Below, in pieces: positions 16,700 to 24,323 of a stretch of 39,919 nucleotides of DNA. The notes under the pieces were generated by a model that saw nothing but the letters and a program-made list of their open reading frames with translations, made no database searches and was not told the origin of the DNA. The stretch is from CAYIFC01 sp964362645 (GTDB lineage: Bacteria; Patescibacteriota; Minisyncoccia; Phycocordibacterales; JACOZG01): positions 1-39,919 of the forward strand of contig CAYIFC010000001.1 in assembly GCA_964362645.1 (NCBI GenBank), written 5' to 3'. A program made the translations under genes and the position numbers. Numbering within the stretch: position 1 is the stretch's first letter; the number at the start of each line of letters is the position of its first letter.

Positions 16700-18580
16700 T
16701 TATTTTGTTTCGGAATTACCTGCTTCCGGCTCTGGCGGTTTAGTTTCTGATGTTTTATTCGCAGCCATCGCTTCGCCAATCTTTTGCATTGAAGTTGAGA
16801 GAGCCTCGGTGGCCGACTTAATATCGGCGAGAGAGCCACCGCCGGCTACTTCGCGAACTTTTTTAACCGCCGAGATCTTGTCTTCAACTTCTTTTTTAAT
16901 CTCATCACTAATTTTGCCAGCCGCATCGCGGAGCGCTTTGTCGGCGGTATAAACTAATTGATCGGCGGTATTGCGAGCCTCGGCCTCTTCGCGCTTTTGC
17001 TTGTCTTCCGCGGCGTGAGCTTCGGCCTCCGTCTTCATCCGTTCAATCTCTTCCTTCGAGAGACTGGTCTTGGCTTCGATCCTAATTGATTGCTCCTTGC
17101 CGCTCGTTTTGTCTTTAGCGCGGACGTTCAAGATACCGTTAGCGTCAATGTCGAACGCGACTTCAATCTGCGGCATACCGCGTGGCGCCGGTGGGATACC
17201 TTCTAAGTGGAAGCGACCCAAGCTCTTGTTGTCGCCAGCCATCGCTCGCTCGCCTTGGAGCACATGGATCTCAACGGAGGTTTGGTTATCGGCCGCGGTG
17301 GAGAAGGTTTGGGAACGGGAAACCGGAATGGTCGTGTTCTTCTCGATAATCTTGGTCATCACACTACCCATTGTTTCAATACCGAAAGCCAGCGGCGTTA
17401 CATCGAGCAAGAGCACATCTTTAACGTCACCTTGGAAAATACCGGCTTGAATGGCGGCGCCCATCGCCACCACTTCGTCTGGGTTAATCGACTTGTTCGG
17501 TTCTTTACCGAAGAGGTCTTTAACAGCCTGCACAATCGCCGGCATGCGGGTCTGCCCGCCAACGAGAATGACTTCGTCGATCTCACTCATTTTGTAGGTT
17601 GAAGCTTCGATCGCGCGCTTAGTAATCTCGATCGAGCGATCGATATATTCGCGTACCAAGTTCTCGAGTTGGATGCGAGAGAATTTGAGCAAAAGGTGCT
17701 TAGGGCCGGAAGCATCGGAGGTAATGAAAGGAATATTAATTTCTGTCTCGAGCGTAGTTGAGAGTTCGTGTTTGGCCTTCTCGGCGGCTTCCTTCAAGCG
17801 TTGGTGGGCCAAGGCATCTTTGGTAATGTCGATGCCGCTTTCCTTTTTAAACTCGTCGGCGATCCAGCGGATAATCTTTTGATCGAAGTCTTCGCCGCCC
17901 ATATGCGAGTCGCCGTCAGTGGACTTAACTTGGATACTTTGTTCGCCTTCGTCGCCACCACTAATGTCGAGGATCGAGACGTCGAAAGTACCGCCACCGA
18001 AGTCGTAGACGGCAATCTTTTCGTTCTTGCGTTTATTAAAACCGTAAGCGAGAGCGGCGGCCGTTGGCTCGTTGATGATTCGACGGACCTTAAAGCCGGC
18101 AATCTCGCCAGCATCGCGCGTGGCCTTACGTTGGGAGTCGTCAAAGTAAGCCGGGACGGTAATAACGGCTTCCTCAATCTTCTCGCCCAACTTGGCCTCG
18201 GCGTCGTGCTTAAGCTTTTGTAGAATCATGGCCGACACTTCCTCTGGACGATGATGTTTGTCGCCCATTTTGACCTTAACGCCGCCGTCATCGGCGCGCT
18301 CAATCTTAAAAGGTGCTACTTCAATGTCGCGCTTGATTGCCGGCTCTTCAAAGCGGTGACCCATTAGGCGTTTAATGCCGAAAACGGTATTGGCGGGGTT
18401 GGTAATGGCTTGGCGCTTAGCGAGTAAGCCTACTAAACGCTCATTATTTTTTGATAATGCCACAACAGAGGGCGTGGTGCGCACGCCTTCGGTGTTCTCG
18501 ATTACCTTCGGCGCGCCGCCTTCAATATAGGCCATGGCCGAATTTGTGGTACCCAAATCAATTCCAAGTATTTTTGCCAT
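16700..18580 (-). CDS. dnaK: Chaperone protein DnaK (Hsp70)
   Basis: ATP-dependent Hsp70. The nucleotide-binding domain opens with ILGIDLGTTNSAMAY and includes the phosphate loops VYDFGGGTFDVSIL and EVILVGGQTRMP; the linker DVLLLDVTPLAFGIET leads to the substrate domain and a charged helical lid. The 626 residues end in an acidic, Pro/Glu-rich tail as is usual. It lies between grpE and dnaJ. No CIRCE operator was found upstream. Confidence 0.98.
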   Translation of the reverse strand: MAKILGIDLGTTNSAMAYIEGGAPKVIENTEGVRTTPSVVALSKNNERLVGLLAKRQAITNPANTVFGIKRLMGHRFEEPAIKRDIEVAPFKIERADDGGVKVKMGDKHHRPEEVSAMILQKLKHDAEAKLGEKIEEAVITVPAYFDDSQRKATRDAGEIAGFKVRRIINEPTAAALAYGFNKRKNEKIAVYDFGGGTFDVSILDISGGDEGEQSIQVKSTDGDSHMGGEDFDQKIIRWIADEFKKESGIDITKDALAHQRLKEAAEKAKHELSTTLETEINIPFITSDASGPKHLLLKFSRIQLENLVREYIDRSIEITKRAIEASTYKMSEIDEVILVGGQTRMPAIVQAVKDLFGKEPNKSINPDEVVAMGAAIQAGIFQGDVKDVLLLDVTPLAFGIETMGSVMTKIIEKNTTIPVSRSQTFSTAADNQTSVEIHVLQGERAMAGDNKSLGRFHLEGIPPAPRGMPQIEVAFDIDANGILNVRAKDKTSGKEQSIRIEAKTSLSKEEIERMKTEAEAHAAEDKQKREEAEARNTADQLVYTADKALRDAAGKISDEIKKEVEDKISAVKKVREVAGGGSLADIKSATEALSTSMQKIGEAMAANKTSETKPPEPEAGNSETK

Positions 18581-18611
18581 ATATTTAGATAAGAGAGATT
18601 AAGTTGGTAAT

Positions 18612-19214
18612 TTACTTATTAAAATTGGCTACGTGCACCTTGGCTGGCCGCAGTATGCGCTCGTGGAGACGGTAACCTTTCTGCACTACGGCGGCCACTG
18701 TGCCATCCTTTGCCTCATCATCTGTTGGGACGGCCATCATGGCGTCGTGTTCCACTGGGCTAAACTCCTCGCCAACGCCTGGATTAATTTCGCTAACGCC
18801 ATTTTGGTCAAAGATGCCTTGGAGTTGGGCGTAGATCGACTCCACACCTTTGCGCCAGTTATCGGCTACTGTTTGTGACTCTGCTCCCAATCCCTGCCTG
18901 TCGGCAGACAGGGCCGCTTCAAAGCTCTCTGCTAAACCAATCAACTCCTTCAGTAAATCTGCTTTTGCGAATTTTAGCACATCTTCGCGACCCTTTTCTA
19001 CAGACTGCTGTAGGTTAATATAGTCGGCGCGCGAGCGTTGGGCAAGGGTGAGGTACTCCTGTTTGTCGGCCTGGCAAGCTTTCAGCTCGCCGCGGAGCTT
19101 CTTAAGTTTAGGCAAGACATTCTCCTCCAGGTCCTCCTCAGCTACAAACTCTGGATCCTCCTCCGCTTCGCTATGGCGTGACAAGTCCTCATTTTCAATA
19201 TCTTCCTCATTCAT
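18612..19214 (-). CDS. grpE: Nucleotide exchange factor GrpE
   Basis: GrpE releases ADP from DnaK. A very acidic N-terminus (residues 1-30) is followed by a long coiled coil and the C-terminal beta domain with the pattern NPGVGEEFSPVEHDAMMAVPTDD...VVQKGYRLHERILRPAKV. I choose the ATG at 19214 (MNEEDIENED, 200 residues) over the GTG at 19223, because a TTGACA/TAGAAT promoter ends exactly 9 bases before it. A palindromic repeat is embedded at 18892-18913 and adds SADRQG after the first long helix. It is the first gene of grpE-dnaK-dnaJ. Confidence 0.95.
   Translation of the reverse strand: MNEEDIENEDLSRHSEAEEDPEFVAEEDLEENVLPKLKKLRGELKACQADKQEYLTLAQRSRADYINLQQSVEKGREDVLKFAKADLLKELIGLAESFEAALSADRQGLGAESQTVADNWRKGVESIYAQLQGIFDQNGVSEINPGVGEEFSPVEHDAMMAVPTDDEAKDGTVAAVVQKGYRLHERILRPAKVHVANFNK
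18892..18913. repeat. Palindromic element inside grpE
   Basis: Two 11-base arms (CCCTGCCTGTC and GGCAGACAGGG) pair with one mismatch and one wobble and no spacer. On the coding strand it encodes LSADRQG. Similar short palindromes giving peptides such as LPAGRQ or LSADRQ are, as I recall, frequent inside CPR protein genes; this is from memory and not a search. Confidence 0.65.
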
Positions 19215-19223
19215 CAGGTCCAC

Positions 19224-19251
19224 ATTCTACGCCTTCAGATGAAAATGTCAA
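19224..19251 (-). promoter_or_regulatory. Promoter of grpE-dnaK-dnaJ
   Basis: Minus strand TTGACA (19246-19251), 16-base spacer, TAGAAT (19224-19229), then 9 bases to the ATG at 19214. A perfect -35 with a good -10 and no Shine-Dalgarno make it one of the clearest near-leaderless promoters here. It abuts the terminator of the preceding gene. Confidence 0.7.
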
Positions 19252-19252
19252 C

Positions 19253-19280
19253 AAAAAAGCGGCTCCTGATCGGGAGCCGC
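19253..19280 (-). terminator. Intrinsic terminator after the 19307 gene
   Basis: Arms GCGGCTCC (19259-19266) and GGAGCCGC (19273-19280) with a six-base loop, followed on the minus strand by six T (plus 19253-19258). It insulates the 19307/19757 pair from the grpE promoter. Confidence 0.85.
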
Positions 19281-19306
19281 GGGGTGATTATGTACCTGCT
19301 GGAAAG

Positions 19307-19738
19307 CTAGAAGGTGAGTATGTAGTGGATTACTCCCATAGTGTGGCTACCCGGGATCAAGCTTTTTGTAGTGTAAGCATCGCGGATATCAAGGGTGACT
19401 TGCAATCCGGGTATTGCCTCCATAAAAGAAGCCGCTAGCCAGCCAAGTTTTTCTTTTTCTGAACGTTTCAATTTTGCGAGGCACGGCACACAGCCGAGAC
19501 GGGATCTAATGTACACAGCTGAGAAATCTCTGAATGCGGCGCCGGGTTCGTCAACGTGATGAAACCAGAGTTCAAGTACTCCATCAGCATTTTTTGCAAG
19601 TGAATCGAAGAAGGGTGGGTGATAATTGCCTCCGATCTCCGTGTTTTCATTTAGAATCTTGCGCAAGTGTTGCCGGATTTTGCCAGTAGCAAGTCTTGTC
19701 TTGCTCTTTGCCGGCGGACGCATTACTTCTTTTACCAT
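19307..19738 (-). CDS. Unknown protein, 143 residues
   Basis: I do not recognise it. It is a soluble, mixed alpha/beta-looking protein with no signal sequence. The C-terminal half contains GCVPCLAKLKRSEKEKLGW, a CxxC within a basic context, and a hydrophobic end GVIHYILTF. GAAAGGAATT about 8 bases before the ATG is an acceptable Shine-Dalgarno. It follows the 19757 gene by 18 bases and ends just before a strong terminator, so the two form a small stand-alone operon. Confidence 0.6.
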   Translation of the reverse strand: MVKEVMRPPAKSKTRLATGKIRQHLRKILNENTEIGGNYHPPFFDSLAKNADGVLELWFHHVDEPGAAFRDFSAVYIRSRLGCVPCLAKLKRSEKEKLGWLAASFMEAIPGLQVTLDIRDAYTTKSLIPGSHTMGVIHYILTF

Positions 19739-19756
19739 TTCTTAATTCCTTTCAAT

Positions 19757-20065
19757 TTAGTTCAAAAAAAGGACAACCCAATAGATCAATGAGCCACCAA
19801 GCAACACAAGGCCAGCGATACAACGTCTCCGGCCAGCCCTTATATCTAAGTCTGTACTAGCAAGATGCTGAATCTTGTGCGAAAGATCCTGCCAGTTTGC
19901 CTCTTCGCTCGCACTTAACTTTCCAGTGTTTTGGCTAATAAAGTACTCAATGCTGTGTGGGACATCCTTACTGCCCAACTCACTGAAAACGAACGTCAAA
20001 AAAAATGAAACAACGAGGCCTATTCCCGTAGCTGAAAGTAGAATCCCGAACATAACGGCTAGCAT
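19757..20065 (-). CDS. Unknown two-helix membrane protein, 102 residues
   Basis: Two hydrophobic segments (about residues 2-27 and 84-101) flank a hydrophilic loop with HSIEYFISQNTGKLSASEEANW. No family is recognised. A Shine-Dalgarno (AGAAGGAG) precedes the ATG with good spacing, and a TTGACA/TATAGT promoter lies upstream at 20118-20147. It is followed by the 19307 gene in a self-contained unit. Confidence 0.65.
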   Translation of the reverse strand: MLAVMFGILLSATGIGLVVSFFLTFVFSELGSKDVPHSIEYFISQNTGKLSASEEANWQDLSHKIQHLASTDLDIRAGRRRCIAGLVLLGGSLIYWVVLFLN

Positions 20066-20117
20066 TATTCAACTCCTTCTATCTAGACAGTGGTAATTCA
20101 ATGTACGTTCCGTTTCC

Positions 20118-20147
20118 ACTATACATGATTATTTATTAGTTTGTCAA
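20118..20147 (-). promoter_or_regulatory. Promoter of the 19757-19307 unit
   Basis: Minus strand TTGACA (20142-20147), 18-base spacer, TATAGT (20118-20123). The leader is about 45 bases and carries a Shine-Dalgarno, unlike the leaderless housekeeping units. Confidence 0.65.
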
Positions 20148-20190
20148 GCGTTGGGCCACTGCTGTCACCTTGACAGTGGAGTGACGCTGC

Positions 20191-20220
20191 AAAAAGCGGT
20201 CCGATGTGGGTCGGGCCGCT
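20191..20220 (-). terminator. Intrinsic terminator of the 20351 small transcript
   Basis: Arms at 20195-20204 and 20211-20220 pair over ten bases with one mismatch on the minus strand, followed by a T run (plus 20191-20195). It lies about 130 bases after the 22-residue ORF. A further hairpin (CTGTCA/TGACAG, 20162-20176) sits between it and the 19757 promoter. Confidence 0.65.
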
Positions 20221-20350
20221 ACGTGAGTTCGGAGGTTAAAAGTCTCTAGTCCTCTAACTCACCCAACTCACCCTTTGGTATCAACAGGCAGAGTGGCGGG
20301 CAAACGAGCTTCATTGTTCCATGTGATTCGTTCGCCTCTGTGGCGAGGGG

Positions 20351-20419
20351 TCAGTCTCGTTCTAGACAAAATAGAGGGATTTGCTCTTCAGGCACCTTAA
20401 GTTCAATCCTTTCAAGCAT
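20351..20419 (-). CDS. Candidate 22-residue peptide ORF
   Basis: The sequence MLERIELKVPEEQIPLFCLERD follows a near-perfect Shine-Dalgarno, AAAGGAGG, with seven bases to the ATG. It ends in TGA. Downstream, GGCGAACGA and TCGTTTGCC (plus 20299-20307 and 20328-20336) form a stem extended by CAGAG/CTCTG, then the terminator. This could be a small peptide gene or the leader of a structured RNA. No family is known to me. Promoter upstream not clear; TGGTAGAAA near 20490 is a weak candidate. Confidence 0.45.
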   Translation of the reverse strand: MLERIELKVPEEQIPLFCLERD

Positions 20420-20559
20420 TTGGTACCTCCTTTAAAAAGATTAGAAAGAACAGGTATGGTTGCGTCTACTCGGTAACTCTAACACATTTCTACCACCGGC
20501 CACTAGCGCCGCCGCCGCCGGATGAGCCGCAACCAAGGCAAATTTAATATACCAGAATA

Positions 20560-20970
20560 TTAGCGCTTGCTCCATTGTGGAGCTTTGCGGGCTTTCTTGA
20601 GGCCGAACTTGCGACGTTCCTTCATGCGGGAGTCGCGCGTGAGCATTGAAGCCTTCTTAAGTGGTGCGCGCCACTCACGATTGTGGATCTCGAGAGCTCG
20701 AGCTAAGCCATGGGCCACTGCGCTCGCTTGGGAGCTAATGCCACCGCCCTTAGCTAAAACGGAGATCGCAAACTTTTCTTTGCTTTCAACCAAATTTAAA
20801 GGCGCTAAAGCCGTTTGGGTAAACTGTTCGTTATGAAAATAATCCTCAAGCGTTTTGGTGTTAACGAAAAAGGAGCTCTTGGCGGCCGGTGTAATGCGCA
20901 CGCGGGCAATTGAGGTTTTGCGGCGGCCAATGCCTTCAACGTAAACTTTCGCGGTGGTTTTAGTAGTCAT
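20560..20970 (-). CDS. rpsI: Ribosomal protein uS9
   Basis: Small-subunit protein S9, whose C-terminal tail reaches the P-site tRNA. The start VYVEGIGRRKTSIARVRI and the end KKARKAPQWSKR with terminal KR are typical. 136 residues. The ATG abuts the rplM stop (TAAATG). Last gene of the ribosomal run. Confidence 0.97.
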   Translation of the reverse strand: MTTKTTAKVYVEGIGRRKTSIARVRITPAAKSSFFVNTKTLEDYFHNEQFTQTALAPLNLVESKEKFAISVLAKGGGISSQASAVAHGLARALEIHNREWRAPLKKASMLTRDSRMKERRKFGLKKARKAPQWSKR

Positions 20971-21333
20971 TTATTCGGTAACGGTCAATTGCTTTAATAA
21001 TTTGTCGCGCAGTTTGTTGGTTGGCAGCATGCCTTTTACTGCCTGACGAAAAAGCTCGGCATGCCCACGCTTGGCCACTACCTGCTCTAAGCGAGGTTGG
21101 CGTAAGCCACCCGGGTAGCCAGTGTAGCGAGTATACACCTTCATTGTTGCCTTCTTAGGCGAAATGCGGGCGCGCGAAGCGTTAGTGATCGTTACCTTCA
21201 CGTTAGGTAATTCGTGGCGCGCAAAGGTCGCTGAATTTTTGCCGCGGAGGTAAGCGGCAGCCTGACTGGCTACGCGGCCAATCGCCTTGTCGGCAGCGTC
21301 GATGGTGTAAGTTCGGGATTCTAGAGTAGTCAT
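20971..21333 (-). CDS. rplM: Ribosomal protein uL13
   Basis: Large-subunit protein L13. The frame is open to 21441, but the family start is at 21333 (MTTLESRTYTIDAADKAIGR), directly after the rplQ stop; 120 residues. Diagnostic parts are KAIGRVAS, LRGKNSATFARHELPN and HAELFRQAVKGMLP. It is about 20 residues shorter than E. coli L13 because the C-terminus ends soon after the LRDKLLKQL helix. Confidence 0.95.
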   Translation of the reverse strand: MTTLESRTYTIDAADKAIGRVASQAAAYLRGKNSATFARHELPNVKVTITNASRARISPKKATMKVYTRYTGYPGGLRQPRLEQVVAKRGHAELFRQAVKGMLPTNKLRDKLLKQLTVTE

Positions 21334-21334
21334 A

Positions 21335-21691
21335 TTATTGGACAAATTCGATGATTGCCATTGGGCTACCATCGCTAGTGCGGCGACCAAGCTTGGTGAT
21401 ACGCGTGTAACCACCGGCTCGGGTAGCGTAACGAGGGGCAATCGTATCCACCAACTCCTTCAGAGCAATAGGCTCGTTACCTAGACGCGAAGCAACTAAG
21501 CGGCGCGCGGTGAGCGTCTTTGGTTTAGCGGTGGTGATCAACTTCTCAATAAACGGCCGGAGTTCCTTAGCGCGAGGCTCGGTCGTTTTGATCTTACCCT
21601 CGATAATAAGATTGTGAGCCAAACCACGGAGAAAGGCCCGGCGTTGATTCGCCGGTCGGCCAAACTTTCGGTTGTGGTTAGCGTGACGCAT
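21335..21691 (-). CDS. rplQ: Ribosomal protein bL17
   Basis: Large-subunit protein L17. MRHANHNRKFGRPANQRRAFLRGLAHNLI is the canonical N-terminus and GGYTRITKLGRRTSDGSPMAIIEFV the canonical end. 118 residues. It starts eight bases after the rpoA stop, keeping the usual rpoA-rplQ order. Confidence 0.97.
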   Translation of the reverse strand: MRHANHNRKFGRPANQRRAFLRGLAHNLIIEGKIKTTEPRAKELRPFIEKLITTAKPKTLTARRLVASRLGNEPIALKELVDTIAPRYATRAGGYTRITKLGRRTSDGSPMAIIEFVQ

Positions 21692-21699
21692 TTTATATT

Positions 21700-22668
21700 T
21701 TAGTCTTTGAGTTCAATATCGTGCTTGGCGAGGAAGTCCTTGATCTCATCAAAGCCTTTGGCTCCTAAGCCTTCAACCTCCAGTAAATCAGATTGCTTCT
21801 TGCGTGCCAAGCCGCCAACAGTCCGGATACCGGCGGTTGTCAGCGCTTTGCCCACGCGGCTGGAGAAACCAAGGTCCTCAACGCGCGTCTTTAAGAAGTC
21901 GGCGTCTTTGCCTTCTTCACCCTTAGCATCGTCGTCATCAGCCTTAGATTCATCACTAGGTGCAGCCGGCATCTCCTCCTTGAAGCCAACAATTGCTTTA
22001 AGTTGATTGATCATGATCTCAATTGACTTCTCCAGCGCCTCGTGCGGCGTAACCATACCGTCGGTCTCGATGTTGATGCGGAGACGATTGTAGTCGGTTC
22101 GGTCACCAACGCGCATGTTCTCTACTTCATAGCTTACGCGGCGCACCGGTGTAAACGAAGCATCAAGAAAGATCCGGCCAATCTCGGAACGATCACGCTT
22201 GAGGACTTCTTTGGGCACGTAGCCGATCCCTTTCTCTAATACCAACTCAATCTCGAGCGCAGAATTCTTGTCGGTTAAGGTGGCAATTTCGACTTCGGGA
22301 TTAACCACTTCAATACCGCCTGTAGTTTTGATACTTGCGGCGGTAACCTTGCCGGCGCCCTTAGCTTGGAGTTCAACAGTTTGCGGACCATCGCCAACCA
22401 TCTTGAAGTGAACTTGTTTGAGATTAAGAATGATCATGATCGCGTCCTCCTTAACGCCAAACATAGTAGAGAACTCGTGGTCGGCCCCTTTTATCTTGAC
22501 TGAAGTAACGGCGGTGCCAACCATCGATGAGAGAATAACCCGGCGGAGTGAGTTGCCGAGCGTCTGGCCGTAACCAGGGTAGAGCCCCTCGATTTCGTAG
22601 GTGCCACGCATGCCCACTTCGCTAATAACTTTCGGCTTGGAGGGGAGGATGATATTTAGGTCAATCAT
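21700..22668 (-). CDS. rpoA: RNA polymerase alpha subunit
   Basis: The alpha subunit nucleates polymerase assembly. The N-terminal domain shows GYGQTLGNSLRRVILSSM and DRTDYNRLRINIETDG; an acidic linker (about residues 233-252) leads to the C-terminal domain with two helix-hairpin-helix motifs (TAGIRTVGGLAR, VEGLGAKGFDEI) that contacts UP elements and activators. 322 residues, normal length. Intergenic spacing from rpsD is 29 A/T-rich bases. Confidence 0.98.
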   Translation of the reverse strand: MIDLNIILPSKPKVISEVGMRGTYEIEGLYPGYGQTLGNSLRRVILSSMVGTAVTSVKIKGADHEFSTMFGVKEDAIMIILNLKQVHFKMVGDGPQTVELQAKGAGKVTAASIKTTGGIEVVNPEVEIATLTDKNSALEIELVLEKGIGYVPKEVLKRDRSEIGRIFLDASFTPVRRVSYEVENMRVGDRTDYNRLRINIETDGMVTPHEALEKSIEIMINQLKAIVGFKEEMPAAPSDESKADDDDAKGEEGKDADFLKTRVEDLGFSSRVGKALTTAGIRTVGGLARKKQSDLLEVEGLGAKGFDEIKDFLAKHDIELKD

Positions 22669-22697
22669 ATAAAAATATAAAAATTATTAATAAAAAA

Positions 22698-23336
22698 TTA
22701 TACTCGGCTATAAAACTCGATGATCGGTCCGAAGTCTAAGCCCATTTCGGGAGTTTGAATTGGTAAACGGCTAACCTTAACCGCGGCCTCTTTTTCAGCC
22801 GAAAGCCATTCGGGTAATCTGTATTCCTTCAAACGCTCAGCTAAGGTAGTGTACATTCCCTTACCGCGACTCGCTTCTTTAATTGCCACAATCTGGCCTG
22901 GGCGGACTTGGTAGGAAGGAATGTTGAGGCGGCGACCATCAACAGTAATGTGCCCATGCGAAACCATCTGACGAGCAAAAGCGCGCGAGATAGCAAAACC
23001 GGCACGATAAACAACGTTGTCTAGACGACTCTCCATGGCTTGGTAAAGGCGCTCGGTCGGGCTGGATTGACCACTACTGGCTCGGCTAGCTTTAACGTAG
23101 TTAGAAAATTGGCGTTCGCCTACACCGTAGGCGTAGCGAGCCTTTTGCTTCTCGAGCAATTGCCGGCCGTAATCCGTAAGACTCTTCGGCCGACCGCCAC
23201 TACCGCCACGTCCCCCGCCCTTACCGCCTTTGGCACCTACCGCGGAGCCGGAAGTGGCAAATTTGGTAGTTTGGCACTTAGCAAAAACCTTTTCTCCAAG
23301 GCGTCGGCAAATTTTATATTTTGGTCCTGTTATCAT
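22698..23336 (-). CDS. rpsD: Ribosomal protein uS4
   Basis: Primary 16S-binding protein. The S4 domain is clear (MESRLDNVVYRAGFAISRAFARQMVSHGHITVDGRRLNIPSYQV) and the end LDFGPIIEFYSRV is usual. Between residues about 29 and 50 there is a glycine/lysine-rich stretch (GAKGGKGGGRGGSGG) where zinc-type S4 proteins carry cysteines, so the N-terminal region is unusual. 212 residues. Confidence 0.96.
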   Translation of the reverse strand: MITGPKYKICRRLGEKVFAKCQTTKFATSGSAVGAKGGKGGGRGGSGGRPKSLTDYGRQLLEKQKARYAYGVGERQFSNYVKASRASSGQSSPTERLYQAMESRLDNVVYRAGFAISRAFARQMVSHGHITVDGRRLNIPSYQVRPGQIVAIKEASRGKGMYTTLAERLKEYRLPEWLSAEKEAAVKVSRLPIQTPEMGLDFGPIIEFYSRV

Positions 23337-23356
23337 TTTTAATATTAAAATTAATC

Positions 23357-23785
23357 TTAAACTCTCCGTGGTTTCCGGGGCTTCGGTCCGTTAAAGGGCA
23401 AAGGGGTTGCGTCCTGGATAGAGTTAATGTTGATACCGCGGCTAATGAAAGCGCGGAGTGCTGACTCACGGCCGGAGCCGATACCTTTGATCACCACGTC
23501 AACATCCTTCAGGCCCATGGTTTGGGCTTTGTCCGCCAAAAGCTCGCCCACCTTGCCAGCGGCAAAAGTCGTTCCCTTTTTGGCGCCCTTAAAGCCCAAG
23601 GAGCCGCTTGATGACCAAGCCACCACGTTACCGGACGAATCGGCCAAAGACAGCTTGGTATTGTTGTACGTAGCCTGGATGTTTAAAACACCACCAGTCA
23701 GCTTTTTCTTGGCGCCTCGCGCGGCTACTACTGGCTTAGCGCCTTCTCCTTCTCCCCCTGTTGCTACAACTCGTTTTTTGCCCAT
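23357..23785 (-). CDS. rpsK: Ribosomal protein uS11
   Basis: Small-subunit platform protein. The core begins at GGVLNIQATYNNTKLSLAD and ends NGPKPRKPRRV; GIGSGRESALRAF is the family motif. The first 30 residues are a low-complexity Gly/Ala/Lys extension longer than in E. coli. 142 residues; follows rpsM by eight bases. Confidence 0.96.
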   Translation of the reverse strand: MGKKRVVATGGEGEGAKPVVAARGAKKKLTGGVLNIQATYNNTKLSLADSSGNVVAWSSSGSLGFKGAKKGTTFAAGKVGELLADKAQTMGLKDVDVVIKGIGSGRESALRAFISRGININSIQDATPLPFNGPKPRKPRRV

Positions 23786-23793
23786 ATTAAATA

Positions 23794-24174
23794 TTATTTC
23801 TTCTCAACCTTCTTACGGCCAGAACCCATGGTCTTCCGAACGTTGCCACGACGAGTGCGCGAATTAGTTTTGGTGCGCTGACCGCGAGCCGGCAACTTTT
23901 TGGAGTGGCGCGAGCCGCGGTAAGACTTGATGTCGATTAGGCGCTTAACATTGCCACTAACTTCGCGCTTGAGCGCGCCTTCGATTGGATACTTCTCGAC
24001 CGCTTGGCGGATCTTATTCTCTTCTTCGGGGGTTAATTCAGGTGACTTTTTACCCGTGGCGACACCGGCTTCGCTAAGAATGTTGAGCGCACGACTGCGA
24101 CCCACGCCATAAATGGCGGTGAGAGCAATCTCAATCCTTTTTTGTTCGGGAATAGTTATGCCGGCGATACGCAT
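23794..24174 (-). CDS. rpsM: Ribosomal protein uS13
   Basis: Small-subunit head protein that contacts bridge B1. MRIAGITIPEQKRIEIALTAIYGVGRS is canonical, as are RGSRHSKKLPARGQRTKTNSRTRRG near the C-terminus. 126 residues. It follows rpmJ by four bases. Confidence 0.97.
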   Translation of the reverse strand: MRIAGITIPEQKRIEIALTAIYGVGRSRALNILSEAGVATGKKSPELTPEEENKIRQAVEKYPIEGALKREVSGNVKRLIDIKSYRGSRHSKKLPARGQRTKTNSRTRRGNVRKTMGSGRKKVEKK

Positions 24175-24178
24175 GTTA

Positions 24179-24295
24179 TTAGGCTTGTTTTTGTTTATGT
24201 TTAGGTTTATTGCTACAAATTATATACAAGTGGCCACGCCGCCTAATGTATTGGCAGCTAGCGCAACGCTTTTTGATTGCTGATCGGACTTGCAT
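24179..24295 (-). CDS. rpmJ: Ribosomal protein bL36
   Basis: A 38-residue protein, MQVRSAIKKRCASCQYIRRR..., with the zinc ligands CASC, C and H in ICSNKPKHKQKQ. The open frame extends to 24388 but the family begins at 24295. It lies between infA and rpsM, as in many bacteria. Confidence 0.95.
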   Translation of the reverse strand: MQVRSAIKKRCASCQYIRRRGHLYIICSNKPKHKQKQA

Positions 24296-24323
24296 GATAA
24301 AAAAATAAAAAAGCGGGAGGGGG

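Larger units (their letters stand above)
20066..20559. other. Gene-poor stretch between rpsI and the 19757 gene
   Basis: It holds, on the minus strand, a strong Shine-Dalgarno with a 22-residue ORF (20351-20419), a long imperfect stem (20290-20340), a 10-base direct repeat of the GGGTGAGTT type at about 20258-20277, a terminator (20191-20220) and the 19757 promoter. A GCC repeat near 20510-20522 lies downstream of rpsI. No tRNA or known RNA was recognised. Confidence 0.5.

Noticed and set aside
17768..18223. 151-residue plus-strand ORF inside dnaK
   Set aside because: It is the antisense of the conserved dnaK nucleotide-binding domain; such shadows are common opposite highly biased codons.
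19214..19251. CIRCE operator for HrcA upstream of grpE
   Set aside because: No TTAGCACTC/GAGTGCTAA pair is present; only a sigma-70-type promoter is seen.
20500..20525. Terminator directly after rpsI
   Set aside because: The GCC-rich stem there is not followed by a T run on the minus strand.
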